A DNA stretch of 64,000 bases from Polynucleobacter sp. 30F-ANTBAC (GTDB lineage Bacteria > Pseudomonadota > Gammaproteobacteria > Burkholderiales > Burkholderiaceae). Both the position numbers and the translations under genes were made by a program. Numbering within the stretch: the stretch's first letter is position 1; every line of letters begins with the position of its first letter. The notes beneath the pieces are model-generated. The model was not told the DNA's origin. It was given only the letters and a program-made list of their open reading frames with translations, and searched no databases. The stretch lies in contig NZ_JACVON010000002.1 in assembly GCF_018882385.1 (NCBI RefSeq), positions 186,001 to 250,000 of the forward strand, in the 5' to 3' direction. Shown in pieces: positions 40,244-49,192 of this stretch.

Positions 40244-42064
40244 ATGAGACATTTAGCGCAGCAAGAAGAGCAAGCCAGTAAACATAAGTCAGGCAATGAT
40301 TGGAAAGTTATTCGAAATTTATTGCCGTATTTATGGACGTTTAAAGGTCGGGTGATATTGGCTTTAAGTTGTTTGATTGCAGCTAAGGTGGCTAACCTAG
40401 GTGTGCCCATTCTTCTTAAAGAGCTGATTGATGCGATGAGTGTGCCTAAGGGTATTGAGATGCTTGTTGTGGTGCCTGTCGCATTAATTATTGCCTATGG
40501 CATTTTGAGGCTGTCTGCCTCCTTGTTCACCGAGCTACGTGAGCTTTTGTTTTCAAGGGTCACAGAGAGTGCTGTTAGAACGGTAGCGCTCCAAGTTTTT
40601 GAGCACCTGCACGCACTCTCATTGCGTTTTCATCTATCGCGACAAACAGGTGGTGTGACACGCGATGTTGAGCGAGGTACCCGAGGTATACAGTCTTTAA
40701 TCTCTTATTCTCTTTACAGTATCTTGCCTACCTTGGTTGAGCTGGGTTTGGTTTTAGGATATTTCATTTGGGCATATAACTATGTCTTTGCTTTAATTAC
40801 TTTTTGCGCATTAGTTATTTATGTAATTTTTACAGTCAAAGTGACTGAGTGGCGAACTCAGTACCGTCGCAAAATGAATGATTTGGATTCAAAAGCTCAT
40901 CAAAGAGCCGTAGACTCCTTGATCAATTTTGAGACGGTTAAGTATTTCGGGAACGAAGGCTATGAGGCTCAACGATACGATGAGAACTTAAAGCGCTTTC
41001 GAGAGGCAGCAATTAAGTCGCAACGTTCGCTGGCATTATTGAACGCAGGTCAGCAAACCATTATCGCCATTGGTTTGATATTAATTCTTTGGCAGGCAAC
41101 GATCGGTGTTGCCAGTGGAAGCATGACGATTGGTGACTTAGTGCTAGTGAATGTATTAATGATTCAGCTCTACATACCGCTCAATTTTTTAGGTGTTATT
41201 TATCGAGAGATTAAACAAGCCTTAACGGATATGGATCGTATGTTTAGTTTGTTGCAAACCGATCAGGAGATTTCAGACTCGGCAACAGCTAAGGATCTGC
41301 TGATTCATCGCTTGGACCTGGGGCCACAAGTTAGTTTTGAAAACGTAAACTTCTCTTATGAGCCAAATAGAGTTATTTTGGATGATTTGAGTTTTGAGAT
41401 ATTGCCGGGTCAAACCACCGCAGTTGTTGGGCATAGCGGTGCGGGTAAAAGTACCTTGGCACGTTTATTGTTCCGTTTTTATGATGTTAGTTCTGGTGCC
41501 ATTAAGCTCGATCAACAAAATATCAAAGATGTCAAACAAATCAGTTTACGTCAGGCGATTGGTATAGTTCCTCAGGATACGGTTTTGTTTAATGACACGA
41601 TTGCCTACAACATTGCTTACGGAAAACCTGGCGCTAGCCAAGAAGAGGTTGAAGCAGCTGCAAGATCAGCTCAGATCCATGACTTCATCATGTCTTTGCC
41701 TGATGGTTATAAAACAACTGTTGGTGAGCGTGGTCTTAAGTTGTCAGGTGGTGAGAAACAACGAGTAGCGATTGCTAGAACTTTGTTAAAAAATCCTGCA
41801 TTATTAATCTTTGATGAGGCAACATCCGCCCTTGATTCTGAGACAGAGAGAGCAATACAAAAAGAGTTAATGGCCTTGGCTCAAAATAGAACTACTTTGA
41901 TCATTGCACATAGGCTTTCAACAGTGATACATGCTCATCAGATTTTAGTGATGGATGGCGGAAAAATCATTGAAAGAGGCACGCACGACGAACTTTTAGC
42001 GCAACAGGGGCGGTATGCCGAAATGTGGCGAGTACAGCAATCACAAATAGAGCTAATATCCTGA
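40244..42064 (+). CDS. Atm1-type ABC transporter (membrane + ATPase)
   Basis: Half-size ABC exporter of 606 residues: six transmembrane helices (about 30-330) and an ATPase domain with Walker A GHSGAGKST (about 396), signature LSGGEKQR (about 500), Walker B LLIFDEATSALD (about 522) and H-loop AHRLS. The NFETVKYFGNEGYEAQRYDENL segment is the hallmark of the ABCB7/Atm1/HMT1 branch, which exports glutathione-related compounds linked to Fe-S assembly and metal resistance. The bacterial substrate is not shown by sequence. One base before the glycerate kinase gene. Confidence 0.92.
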   Translation: MRHLAQQEEQASKHKSGNDWKVIRNLLPYLWTFKGRVILALSCLIAAKVANLGVPILLKELIDAMSVPKGIEMLVVVPVALIIAYGILRLSASLFTELRELLFSRVTESAVRTVALQVFEHLHALSLRFHLSRQTGGVTRDVERGTRGIQSLISYSLYSILPTLVELGLVLGYFIWAYNYVFALITFCALVIYVIFTVKVTEWRTQYRRKMNDLDSKAHQRAVDSLINFETVKYFGNEGYEAQRYDENLKRFREAAIKSQRSLALLNAGQQTIIAIGLILILWQATIGVASGSMTIGDLVLVNVLMIQLYIPLNFLGVIYREIKQALTDMDRMFSLLQTDQEISDSATAKDLLIHRLDLGPQVSFENVNFSYEPNRVILDDLSFEILPGQTTAVVGHSGAGKSTLARLLFRFYDVSSGAIKLDQQNIKDVKQISLRQAIGIVPQDTVLFNDTIAYNIAYGKPGASQEEVEAAARSAQIHDFIMSLPDGYKTTVGERGLKLSGGEKQRVAIARTLLKNPALLIFDEATSALDSETERAIQKELMALAQNRTTLIIAHRLSTVIHAHQILVMDGGKIIERGTHDELLAQQGRYAEMWRVQQSQIELIS

Positions 42065-42065
42065 T

Positions 42066-43400
42066 ATGACAGTCAATAATACAGAGCAGTTTTTAATGGG
42101 AGCCTTTGGTGAGGCTTTAAAAGCATCCGATCCAATGGCAATATTGCCTGCTGGTATTAAGAACGCATTTAAAGAGGTACCCAACGGCCGTTGTTTGGTT
42201 TTGGGTGCTGGTAAGGCTGCTGCCTCTATGGCCGTTGCTATGGAGAGTTATGCTGAGACTCATTGGCCGGGGATTAAATTAGAGGGAATGGTCATTACAC
42301 GTTATGGCCATTCTTTACCAACCAAATATATTCAGGTTGTCGAAGCTGCACATCCAGTTCCTGACGAAGCGGGGATGCGAGCAGCCCAAGAGACGCTGGC
42401 ATTCATTAAAACATTACAGCCTGGGGACCATTTAATAGCATTGGTATCTGGTGGAGGCTCTAGCTTATTAACATTACCAGCAGAAGGCTTGGATATTGAG
42501 GACGTTAGAGCAACCACGCAAGCGTTATTGCGATCAGGTGCTCCCATAGGTCAAATGAACATCGTTCGCAAGCACCTATCAGCTATCTTAGGTGGACATA
42601 TGGCTCGTGAAGCAGTGGCGCGTGGTGCTGAGGTGTCAGCGTTTTTGATTTCTGATGTGACAGGGGATGATCCTTCAAGTATTGCTAGCGGTCCGTGTGC
42701 ACCTGACGAATCAACCTTTGCTGACGCTCTTGAGATTCTGAAAGATTATGATTTATTGAATGGCGCTATTCCAAAAGCCGTTACAGATTATCTTCAAGCA
42801 GGTGTTAAGGGGGAGCGCCCTGAAACGCCGAAGTCTGGGGATGCTATTTTTAAAAAAACCCAGAACTATTTATTGGCATCGGCTCATGCAAGCCTTGAGG
42901 CAGCAGCTGATTATTGCAAGGCTCATGGTGTAACGCCTGTCATCTTAGGCGATACAGTGATGGGAGAAGCAAAAGACGTAGCACTGATGCAGGCAGCGAT
43001 TGCAAGAGAAGTTTATTTGTACGATGCGCCTTTCAAAAAGCCGGTGGCCTTATTGTCGGGAGGTGAGTGCACCGTCACGATGCCTGCAGGCGTTAAAGGT
43101 CGTGGAGGGCGTTGCAGTGAGTTTTTGTTGGCTTTATATGCCGCAACGGATGACTTAAAGAATTTTTCTGCTTTGGCTGCAGACACGGATGGTATTGATG
43201 GCAGTGAGGACAATGCCGGAGCATGGTTCTCTTCAGATAGAAGAGGGTTGGCGCAATCCAAAAAGATGCAAGCCAAACAGTACCTCAGTTCACATGACAG
43301 TTTTGGGTTTTTTAAAGAATTAAATACATTGGTTCATACGGGTCCCACATTAACTAATGTGAATGATTTTCGAATATTGCTACTAGATAAAGAGTCTTGA
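42066..43400 (+). CDS. Glycerate 2-kinase (MOFRL family)
   Basis: Kinase of the GckA/TtuD family (long called hydroxypyruvate reductase TtuD), which phosphorylates D-glycerate in glyoxylate/photorespiratory-type carbon routes. 444 residues: an N-terminal DUF4147 domain (LVLGAGKAAASMA, VSGGGSSLLTLPA, MNIVRKHLSAILGG) and the C-terminal MOFRL domain (LLSGGECTVTM, GRGGRCSEFLLAL, DTDGIDGSEDNAGA). In a freshwater heterotroph it may feed glycolate-derived carbon into central metabolism. The end abuts pyrC. Confidence 0.92.
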   Translation: MTVNNTEQFLMGAFGEALKASDPMAILPAGIKNAFKEVPNGRCLVLGAGKAAASMAVAMESYAETHWPGIKLEGMVITRYGHSLPTKYIQVVEAAHPVPDEAGMRAAQETLAFIKTLQPGDHLIALVSGGGSSLLTLPAEGLDIEDVRATTQALLRSGAPIGQMNIVRKHLSAILGGHMAREAVARGAEVSAFLISDVTGDDPSSIASGPCAPDESTFADALEILKDYDLLNGAIPKAVTDYLQAGVKGERPETPKSGDAIFKKTQNYLLASAHASLEAAADYCKAHGVTPVILGDTVMGEAKDVALMQAAIAREVYLYDAPFKKPVALLSGGECTVTMPAGVKGRGGRCSEFLLALYAATDDLKNFSALAADTDGIDGSEDNAGAWFSSDRRGLAQSKKMQAKQYLSSHDSFGFFKELNTLVHTGPTLTNVNDFRILLLDKES

Positions 43401-43402
43401 TC

Positions 43403-44467
43403 ATGGATGTTGTAAATACGATTGAAATCTGCCAACCGGATGATTGGCATTTGCATGTCAGAGATGGTGATGTATTACCAGATTTGATTGCTCATACTGC
43501 GCAGCAATTTGCTCGTGCGATCATCATGCCTAATTTGAAGCCGCCAGTGACTACCGCTGAATTGGCTCTGGCTTATAAGCAGCGCATACTGAATGCAAGA
43601 CCTTCCGAAAATTCTGTGGGAAGTTCTTTTGAACCTTTGATGGTGTTGTATCTGACTGATATGACAACAGCAGAACATGTCAAAAATGCTAAACAAGCTG
43701 GTGTTGTTGGTTTTAAGTTATACCCTGCTGGAGCAACTACTAACAGCGATGCAGGTGTGACTGATTTAGCAAAGTGCTCTGCTGCATTAGCGGAGATGGA
43801 GAGGTGTGGCATGCCTTTATTGGTTCATGGTGAGGTGACGCATGCGGACATTGATATCTTCGATCGTGAGGCAGTTTTTATTGATCAAGTTCTCGAACCT
43901 CTCAGAAAAACACACCCAGGTTTAAAAGTTATTTTTGAGCACATCACAACCAAACAAGCAGCGCACTATGTGCGTGATGCCGATACATCTAGGTTGGGCG
44001 CCATAGGAGCAACGATTACACCTCAGCACCTTCTTTATAACCGCAATGCTATTTTTAGCGGTGGCGTGAGACCTCATTACTACTGTTTACCGATTCTAAA
44101 AAGAGAAGAGCATCGTGTTGCTTTGGTAGAAGTTGCTATATCTGGTAATCCTCGATTTTTCTTGGGAACGGATAGCGCACCTCATGCCAAGGGCACGAAA
44201 GAAAATGCGTGTGGTTGTGCTGGTTGCTATACGGCATGGCATGCGATGCCTTTGTATGCGGAAGTCTTTGACGCTGCTGGAGCATTGGATCGACTAGAGG
44301 GTTTTGCAAGTTACTTTGGGGCGGATTTTTATGGTCTGCCGCGTAATACCGGTAAGCTGAAACTGAAACGTCAGCAACAGTCTATTCCTGAAAGTTTCCC
44401 AATGGGAGGCTCCACCGTAGTTCCTCTTCGTGCTGGTGAAATGCTAGCTTGGACAATAGTCGGTTAG
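43403..44467 (+). CDS. pyrC: Dihydroorotase (class II)
   Basis: Zinc amidohydrolase that cyclises carbamoyl-aspartate to dihydroorotate in pyrimidine synthesis. 354 residues from ATG 43403; a TTG at 43397 would add two. Metal ligands H16 and H18 lie in DDWHLHVRDG, the carbamylated lysine in GFKLYPAGATTN, other ligands in PLLVHGEV and FEHITT, and the catalytic aspartate in LGTDSAPH. rnpB begins ten bases later on the same strand. Confidence 0.96.
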   Translation: MDVVNTIEICQPDDWHLHVRDGDVLPDLIAHTAQQFARAIIMPNLKPPVTTAELALAYKQRILNARPSENSVGSSFEPLMVLYLTDMTTAEHVKNAKQAGVVGFKLYPAGATTNSDAGVTDLAKCSAALAEMERCGMPLLVHGEVTHADIDIFDREAVFIDQVLEPLRKTHPGLKVIFEHITTKQAAHYVRDADTSRLGAIGATITPQHLLYNRNAIFSGGVRPHYYCLPILKREEHRVALVEVAISGNPRFFLGTDSAPHAKGTKENACGCAGCYTAWHAMPLYAEVFDAAGALDRLEGFASYFGADFYGLPRNTGKLKLKRQQQSIPESFPMGGSTVVPLRAGEMLAWTIVG

Positions 44468-44476
44468 ACTATCGTT

Positions 44477-44783
44477 GCAGAGTCGGTAAGGCAATCGCTG
44501 CCTTGGTAACAAGGGGGAGGAAAGTCCGGACTCCATAGGACAGGGTGATGGCTAACGGCCATCCGCGGTGACGCGAGGAATAGGGCCACAGAGACGAGCG
44601 TATTTAGTTACGGTGAAACGCGGTAACCTCCACTCGGAGCAATCCCAAATAGGCAAGCGTTGAGGCGGTCCGCTGAGCTTGCGGGTAGGGAGCTTGATTT
44701 CACTGGTAACGGTGAAACTAGATGAATGGTTGCCCCCATGCGTAAGTGTGGGCGACAGAATCCGGCTTAATAGCCGGCTCTGC
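44477..44783 (+). ncRNA. rnpB: RNase P RNA (type A, reduced specificity domain)
   Basis: Catalytic RNA of RNase P, which matures tRNA 5' ends. Universally conserved blocks are present: GAGGAAAGTCCGGACTCC, ACAGAGA, GGTGAAA, GCGGTAA-CTCC, CAAATAGG, AGATGAATG and GACAGAATCCGGCTTA. Terminal helix P1 is GCAGAG/CTCTGC at the two ends. About 307 bases against 377 in E. coli. By eye, helices P13 and P14 are missing between GGTGAAA and GCGGTAA, and P12 is a four-pair stub (CGTA/TACG). A P19 hairpin (GCCCCCATG...GTGTGGGC) is present. It is convergent with osmC. Confidence 0.95.
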
Positions 44784-44787
44784 ACTT

Positions 44788-45210
44788 TTAAATTTCTATA
44801 ATTTCAATGCTGTGAGTGATTTCAGCAGTTTTGCCGAGCATGATGGTGGCGGAGCAATATTTGTCGTGAGATAGCTCAACAGCTTTTTCAACTCTGCTGC
44901 GATCTAAGTTTTTACCGCTAACTTTGAACACCATGTGGATCTTGGTAAAGATCTTTGGGTCTTCAGATGCTCGCTCAGCCTGCAGCTCAACCTGACAGTC
45001 GTGAATATCTTGTCTAGAGCGTTTTAAAATCATTACCACGTCAAAGCATGTGCAGCCGCCAGCACCCACAAGCATCATTTCCATAGGGCGTGGCGCCAAA
45101 TTTTTACCGCCGGCTTCAGGGGCCCCGTCCATGTTTACTAGGTGCCCGCTGCCAGTTTCCGCACTAAAGGCCATGCCGTCTTTACCGAGCCATTTGATTG
45201 TTGCTTGCAT
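44788..45210 (-). CDS. OsmC family protein (YhfA-like)
   Basis: 140-residue OsmC-fold protein, a family of thiol-dependent peroxidases acting on organic hydroperoxides. Cysteines are C53/C55 in GAGGCTCFDVVMIL and C119 in HDKYCSATIM, the two regions that hold the redox pair in OsmC/Ohr. The MQATIKWLGKDGMAFSAETG start and missing osmotic-type N terminus make it closer to the YhfA subgroup than to OsmC or Ohr proper. Its stop lies five bases from the rnpB 3' end, convergent. Confidence 0.88.
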   Translation of the reverse strand: MQATIKWLGKDGMAFSAETGSGHLVNMDGAPEAGGKNLAPRPMEMMLVGAGGCTCFDVVMILKRSRQDIHDCQVELQAERASEDPKIFTKIHMVFKVSGKNLDRSRVEKAVELSHDKYCSATIMLGKTAEITHSIEIIEI

Positions 45211-45301
45211 TTTTCCCTCTTAAATTCACTAATTGAGCATTCCTCATGATAAGGCTTTGCCTAGGACAAAAATAAAATATCTAATAAAAACAACAACTTT
45301 T

Positions 45302-45329
45302 TTGAAAAATCGAGATTTTTCGCTATAAT
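45302..45329 (+). promoter_or_regulatory. Strong sigma70 promoter upstream of the candidate sRNA
   Basis: TTGAAA (45302-45307) and a perfect TATAAT (45324-45329) are separated by 16 bases in AT-rich DNA. Transcription should begin around A45337. It points rightward but is followed 82 bases later by a strong terminator hairpin, so it is not simply the rplM promoter. Confidence 0.75.
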
Positions 45330-45336
45330 TTTTATT

Positions 45337-45441
45337 ATGAGTTAGATAACTTTCCCAATTTTATCTAATTATCCAGTTGTCTCCTCCACCCTCCAAAAAG
45401 GTGGATTTCAGCCCAGGAAGTACTTTCCTGGGCTTTTTTTT
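45337..45441 (+). ncRNA. Candidate small RNA with three stem-loops upstream of rplM
   Basis: About 105 bases between a promoter and an intrinsic terminator, with no coding frame. Three helices read directly from sequence: SL1 is TTAGATAA/TTATCTAA (45342-45349 with 45361-45368, eight perfect pairs, 11-base loop CTTTCCCAATT); SL2 is TCCACC/GGTGGA (45385-45390 with 45400-45405, loop CTCCAAAAA); SL3 is GCCCAGGAA/TTCCTGGGC (45411-45419 with 45425-45433) followed by T8. The linker and SL2 carry CTCCTCC (45381-45387), complementary to Shine-Dalgarno sequences. This is the architecture of a trans-acting, Hfq-type regulator. It could instead be an rplM leader attenuator; a separate rplM -10 directly after the terminator argues against that. 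Confidence 0.6.
45411..45441 (+). terminator. Intrinsic terminator upstream of rplM
   Basis: A nine-base-pair perfect stem (GCCCAGGAA with TTCCTGGGC, loop GTACT) followed by eight T residues (45434-45441). One of the strongest terminators in the window. It lies 141 bases before the rplM start codon, and so ends the transcript from promoter 45302-45329. Confidence 0.9.
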
Positions 45442-45449
45442 GCTACAAT
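45441..45449 (+). promoter_or_regulatory. Extended -10 promoter of rplM-rpsI
   Basis: TGCTACAAT (45441-45449) is an extended -10 element (TGn plus TACAAT) with no good -35 17 bases upstream. The start would be near 45456, giving a leader of about 127 bases before rplM. It begins in the last T of the upstream terminator. The leader contains a short TTCCC/GGGAA hairpin but no clear terminator. Confidence 0.5.
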
Positions 45450-45582
45450 CTAAGGCTTCCCAGTTTGCCCATGGGGAATGCTGTACCAGACTTTAAATTT
45501 ACACTGCGAGCCTGCAATCATAAGCGGAGCCAAAGGAAGAGTTTAAAAGCTGTTTTTTAGGGCTTAACAATTTAAGGTAATC

Positions 45583-46011
45583 ATGAAAACTTTCTCAGCA
45601 AAACCGCATGAGGTGAAGCGTGAGTGGTTCGTGATTGACGCTACGGACAAAGTCCTCGGTCGTGTCGCCAGTGAAGTGGCACACCGTCTACGCGGCAAGC
45701 ACAAGCCAGAATTCACCCCCCACGTTGATACAGGTGACTACATTGTCATCATCAATGCAGCTAAGTTGCGCGTTACTGGCACTAAAGGCTTGAATAAAAA
45801 ATACTACACGCACAGTGGCTATCCTGGCGGCATCTACGAAACTAACTTCGACAAGATGCAAGCTCGTTTCCCTGGTCGTGCTCTCGAGAAGGCTGTTAAG
45901 GGCATGTTGCCTAAAGGCCCCCTTGGCTATGCAATGATCAAGAAATTGAAAGTTTATGCAGATGCTGACCACCCACATTCGGCTCAACAGCCAAGTGTTC
46001 TTGAGATCTAA
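45583..46011 (+). CDS. rplM: 50S ribosomal protein L13
   Basis: Early-assembly protein of the large subunit. 142 residues, exactly the usual length. Typical sequence: [40 protein letters not shown] and [15 protein letters not shown]. It is followed after nine bases by rpsI, the universal rplM-rpsI pair. In E. coli L13 represses its own operon through the mRNA leader; the 127-base leader here could serve that role. Confidence 0.98.
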   Translation: MKTFSAKPHEVKREWFVIDATDKVLGRVASEVAHRLRGKHKPEFTPHVDTGDYIVIINAAKLRVTGTKGLNKKYYTHSGYPGGIYETNFDKMQARFPGRALEKAVKGMLPKGPLGYAMIKKLKVYADADHPHSAQQPSVLEI

Positions 46012-46020
46012 GGAGCCGAC

Positions 46021-46413
46021 ATGATTGGAAACTGGAACTATGGTACTGGCCGTCGTAAAAGCTCAGTAGCTCGCGTATTCATCAAGGCTGGTAAAGGTGA
46101 AATTATTGTTAACGGCAAGCCAATTGCTGATTACTTTGCTCGTGAAACGTCACGTATGATTGTTCGTCAACCTTTAGAGTTGACTAACCATGCTGCAACG
46201 TTTGATATCAAGGTAAACGTTTCTGGTGGCGGTGAGACTGGTCAAGCTGGTGCGGTTCGTCACGGTGTGACACGTGCTTTGATCGACTATGACGCTGCAT
46301 TGAAGCCAGCTTTATCTAAAGCAGGTTTCGTGACTCGTGATGCTCGTGAAGTTGAGCGTAAAAAAGTTGGTTTGCATGGCGCGCGTCGTCGCAAACAGTT
46401 CAGCAAGCGTTAA
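46021..46413 (+). CDS. rpsI: 30S ribosomal protein S9
   Basis: Small-subunit head protein whose C-terminal tail reaches the P-site tRNA. 130 residues with the conserved [20 protein letters not shown] start, [14 protein letters not shown] and the basic tail [14 protein letters not shown] ending in arginine. Second gene of the rplM operon; a strong terminator follows after 20 bases. Confidence 0.98.
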   Translation: MIGNWNYGTGRRKSSVARVFIKAGKGEIIVNGKPIADYFARETSRMIVRQPLELTNHAATFDIKVNVSGGGETGQAGAVRHGVTRALIDYDAALKPALSKAGFVTRDAREVERKKVGLHGARRRKQFSKR

Positions 46414-46433
46414 TTTTTTTTTGCTGTTCTACG

Positions 46434-46459
46434 AAAAGCCGCGCACTGCGCGGCTTTTT
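46434..46459 (+). terminator. Intrinsic terminator after rpsI
   Basis: AAAAGCCGCGC pairs with GCGCGGCTTTT around the three-base loop ACT, followed by further T residues. It ends the rplM-rpsI transcript. The argC -10 (TACAAT, 46466-46471) begins seven bases later. Confidence 0.92.
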
Positions 46460-46492
46460 CTTTTCTACAATAGCGATATTGGAGGACATTAA

Positions 46493-47551
46493 ATGATCAA
46501 AGTTGGCATTGTTGGTGGAACGGGTTACACAGGCGTTGAGTTGTTGCGTTTGTTATCTCAACATCCTGAAGTCGAGTTAACAGCTATTACTTCGCGTAAA
46601 GAGGCAGGTATGCCTGTTGCTGAGATGTTTCCATCTTTGCGTGGCAGGGTAGACCTTTGTTTCACAACGCCAGAAGAGGCCAAACTATCAGAGTGTGACG
46701 CTGTGTTCTTCGCGACACCTCATGGTGTTGCTATGGCTCAAGCCAAAGAGTTATTGGCAGCAGGAGTCAAAATATTAGATTTGGCCGCTGACTTCCGTTT
46801 AAAAGATACGGCTGAGTTTGAGAAGTGGTACGGCATGCCTCACTCATGCCCCGATATTTTGGCAGAGGCTGTTTATGGCTTGGCTGAAATTAATCGCGAG
46901 GCAATTAAAAAAGCCAGGGTGGTTGGCTTAGCAGGTTGTTATCCGACTTCAGTTCAATTGGGTTTTGCCCCTTTGATTTCTCCAAAATCAACCGGTGGTA
47001 AAAAATTAATTGATTTGAGTTATTTGATTTCCGATTCAAAGTCAGGTGTATCCGGCGCTGGTCGAAAGGCCGAAGTTGGTACATTGATGGCGGAGGCTAG
47101 TGATAACTTTAAGGCTTATGGTGTTAAAGGTCATAGACATCATCCTGAGATACGCCAAGGCTTGTCTGCCATAGCGGGTGGTCAAGAGGTGGGATTAACT
47201 TTTGTGCCTCACCTAACGCCCATGATCAGGGGGATTCATTCAACGCTTTATGCGCGAATTCTTCCAGATGGCCAAGATGTTGATTACCAAGCATTATTTG
47301 AGAAGTTTTACGAGGGCGAACCCTTTGTTGACGTGATGCCAGCCGGCAGCACACCTGAGACAAGATCTGTGAGGGGTAGTAACGCTCTACGCATCGCTGT
47401 ATATCGCCCGCAAGGAGGTGATACATTGGTGATTCTTGTGGTGGAAGATAACTTGGTTAAAGGTGCTTCTGGTCAAGGTGTACAGTGTTTGAACCTCATG
47501 TTTGGTTTGCCGGAAAATATGGGTTTGACGCACATTGCTCTGATGCCATAA
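46493..47551 (+). CDS. argC: N-acetyl-gamma-glutamyl-phosphate reductase
   Basis: NADPH-dependent reductase of arginine synthesis. 352 residues, type 1. The NADP motif is [17 protein letters not shown] near the start; the catalytic cysteine is in [30 protein letters not shown] and [12 protein letters not shown] are typical. A GGAGG ribosome-binding site lies before the ATG, and TACAAT at 46466-46471 is a probable -10. It stands alone, apart from other arg genes, and is followed by erpA. Confidence 0.96.
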   Translation: MIKVGIVGGTGYTGVELLRLLSQHPEVELTAITSRKEAGMPVAEMFPSLRGRVDLCFTTPEEAKLSECDAVFFATPHGVAMAQAKELLAAGVKILDLAADFRLKDTAEFEKWYGMPHSCPDILAEAVYGLAEINREAIKKARVVGLAGCYPTSVQLGFAPLISPKSTGGKKLIDLSYLISDSKSGVSGAGRKAEVGTLMAEASDNFKAYGVKGHRHHPEIRQGLSAIAGGQEVGLTFVPHLTPMIRGIHSTLYARILPDGQDVDYQALFEKFYEGEPFVDVMPAGSTPETRSVRGSNALRIAVYRPQGGDTLVILVVEDNLVKGASGQGVQCLNLMFGLPENMGLTHIALMP

Positions 47552-47616
47552 AGCCCCTACAGCAAATATTGGTTTTGAAGCCTACAATAGATACATGTAA
47601 CAAAAAGGAGTCCGTT

Positions 47617-47991
47617 ATGACAGCGACACAAACAGTACAAGCAACAGAAAATTTAGAACCACCAATGCCGCTTATTTTTACAGATAGCGCTGTGGCTAAA
47701 GTTGCAGATTTGATTGCAGAAGAAGGTAACCCAGATTTGAAATTGCGCGTTTTTGTGCAAGGTGGTGGTTGCTCAGGTTTTCAGTACGGCTTTACATTTG
47801 ATGAAGCTGTGAATGAAGACGACACATTGGTAACCAAAGATAACGTTACTTTGTTAATTGACTCAATGAGCTTCCAGTATTTAGTGGGTGCCGAGATTGA
47901 TTACAAAGAAGATATCAATGGTTCTCAGTTTGTGATCAAGAACCCAAATGCAACAACAACTTGTGGCTGTGGTTCTTCTTTCTCTGCTTAA
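47617..47991 (+). CDS. erpA: Iron-sulfur cluster insertion protein ErpA
   Basis: A-type carrier that delivers [4Fe-4S] clusters to apoproteins, in E. coli to IspG and respiratory enzymes. 124 residues from ATG 47617, which has a perfect AAAGGAG site; the frame is open upstream into argC but that part is not homologous. The three cluster-binding cysteines are in [11 protein letters not shown] and the C-terminal CGCGSSFS. argC-erpA-anmK-tyrS neighbourhood is typical of Burkholderiales. Confidence 0.95.
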   Translation: MTATQTVQATENLEPPMPLIFTDSAVAKVADLIAEEGNPDLKLRVFVQGGGCSGFQYGFTFDEAVNEDDTLVTKDNVTLLIDSMSFQYLVGAEIDYKEDINGSQFVIKNPNATTTCGCGSSFSA

Positions 47992-49131
47992 TTAAGCAGG
48001 ATAGTGCGCGCCTAAGATGCGCAAACCTCTAGCACCAGTAACGGCCGGCATATTTGCTGGCCGTTTTACTTGGTGAGACCACGCTAGCCAAGCAAAAGCG
48101 GCTGCTTCAACCGCCTGTGGATCAATGTGGAATTTTTCTGTTGTCTCAATCGGGCTCTCTAGGAATGGACAGAGATTTTGAATCGCCTGAATCAAATGCT
48201 TGTTTTTTGAACCGCCGCCACAAACCACTAAATTTTTCGTAAGCGGGGCGTATTGTTGGAGTGACTCAGCAATACTTTGAGCAGTTAATGCCAGTAAAGT
48301 GGCTTGAATATTTTCAGGGGCACTTTTGTGGGTATTCGTGATTTCTAAATGATGGTGAAGCCAGTCTGCATTGAATAAATCTCTACCGGTACTTTTTGGG
48401 GGCGCCTTTTTGAAAAAAGGATCGCTTAATAAGCTTAAAAGCAGCTTTTCAATGACTTGACCTTGTTTGGCCCAACTCCCACCTTCATCAAATGGTTGAT
48501 GAAGGTGCAAAAGCGCCCAATGGTCCATGAGGGCATTTCCAGGTCCGCAGTCGAATCCTGACACCAATTCTTGATTTGGAGGGTTTGTGAGCCCTGGGAG
48601 AAGGCTTAAATTTGAAATTCCACCAATATTAAGCACGGCAGTTGCTTGGTTTTGAGCAAATTGAGACCAGTGAAATGCCGGTACTAAGGGGGCGCCTTGA
48701 CCACCTGCTGCAATATCTCTCGCTCTGAAGTTAGCGATGACGTTAATTGATGCCTTTTCAGCTAAGAGGGCGGGATTCAAGGACTGTAGGGTATAGCCAA
48801 TACCATCGTGTAGACCAGGTTGATGTCGAATGGTTTGACCATGCGCTCCTATGGCTTGGATATCTGTTGGCTTTAACCCATTAATTTTTAATATTTTTTC
48901 AACAGAGAGACCGTAATGAATCGCCAACTGATTGGCAGCCAAAGCTTCTAAATGAAGCTCATTTTCAGAAGATTTTTGAAGTTGGAAATAAGTTTGGCGC
49001 AATGAAGCATCCATAGGGAGATCTATATGGCTAAGAACCTTGAGTTTTCCATCATCAGAAATATCTGCCAAAACAGCATCGATTCCATCAAGGCTGGTGC
49101 CAGACATAATTCCAATGTAGTAATTGTTCAT
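47992..49131 (-). CDS. anmK: Anhydro-N-acetylmuramic acid kinase
   Basis: Opens and phosphorylates 1,6-anhydroMurNAc from murein turnover to MurNAc 6-phosphate. 379 residues. Signatures: the N-terminal GIMSGTSLDGIDAVL phosphate-binding loop, IGAHGQTIRHQP, LNIGGISNLSLLPG and GFDCGPGNALMDHW. Convergent with erpA with no gap, and divergent from tyrS. Together with amgK and murU (58734-60466) it supplies three steps of the recycling route that bypasses de novo UDP-MurNAc synthesis. Confidence 0.96.
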   Translation of the reverse strand: MNNYYIGIMSGTSLDGIDAVLADISDDGKLKVLSHIDLPMDASLRQTYFQLQKSSENELHLEALAANQLAIHYGLSVEKILKINGLKPTDIQAIGAHGQTIRHQPGLHDGIGYTLQSLNPALLAEKASINVIANFRARDIAAGGQGAPLVPAFHWSQFAQNQATAVLNIGGISNLSLLPGLTNPPNQELVSGFDCGPGNALMDHWALLHLHQPFDEGGSWAKQGQVIEKLLLSLLSDPFFKKAPPKSTGRDLFNADWLHHHLEITNTHKSAPENIQATLLALTAQSIAESLQQYAPLTKNLVVCGGGSKNKHLIQAIQNLCPFLESPIETTEKFHIDPQAVEAAAFAWLAWSHQVKRPANMPAVTGARGLRILGAHYPA

Positions 49132-49192
49132 AGGGGTGATCTCTTAAGTGATGCGACAATACGATTAATAAAATTAACGTAACCGATAGATT

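Noticed and set aside
45337..45345. Two-codon frame ATG AGT TAG at the predicted 5' end of the sRNA
   Set aside because: It could be a start-stop minimal frame, but it has no ribosome-binding site and is likely chance.
47485..47616. In-frame upstream extension of erpA into argC
   Set aside because: It has no homology to A-type carriers; ATG 47617 has a perfect AAAGGAG site.
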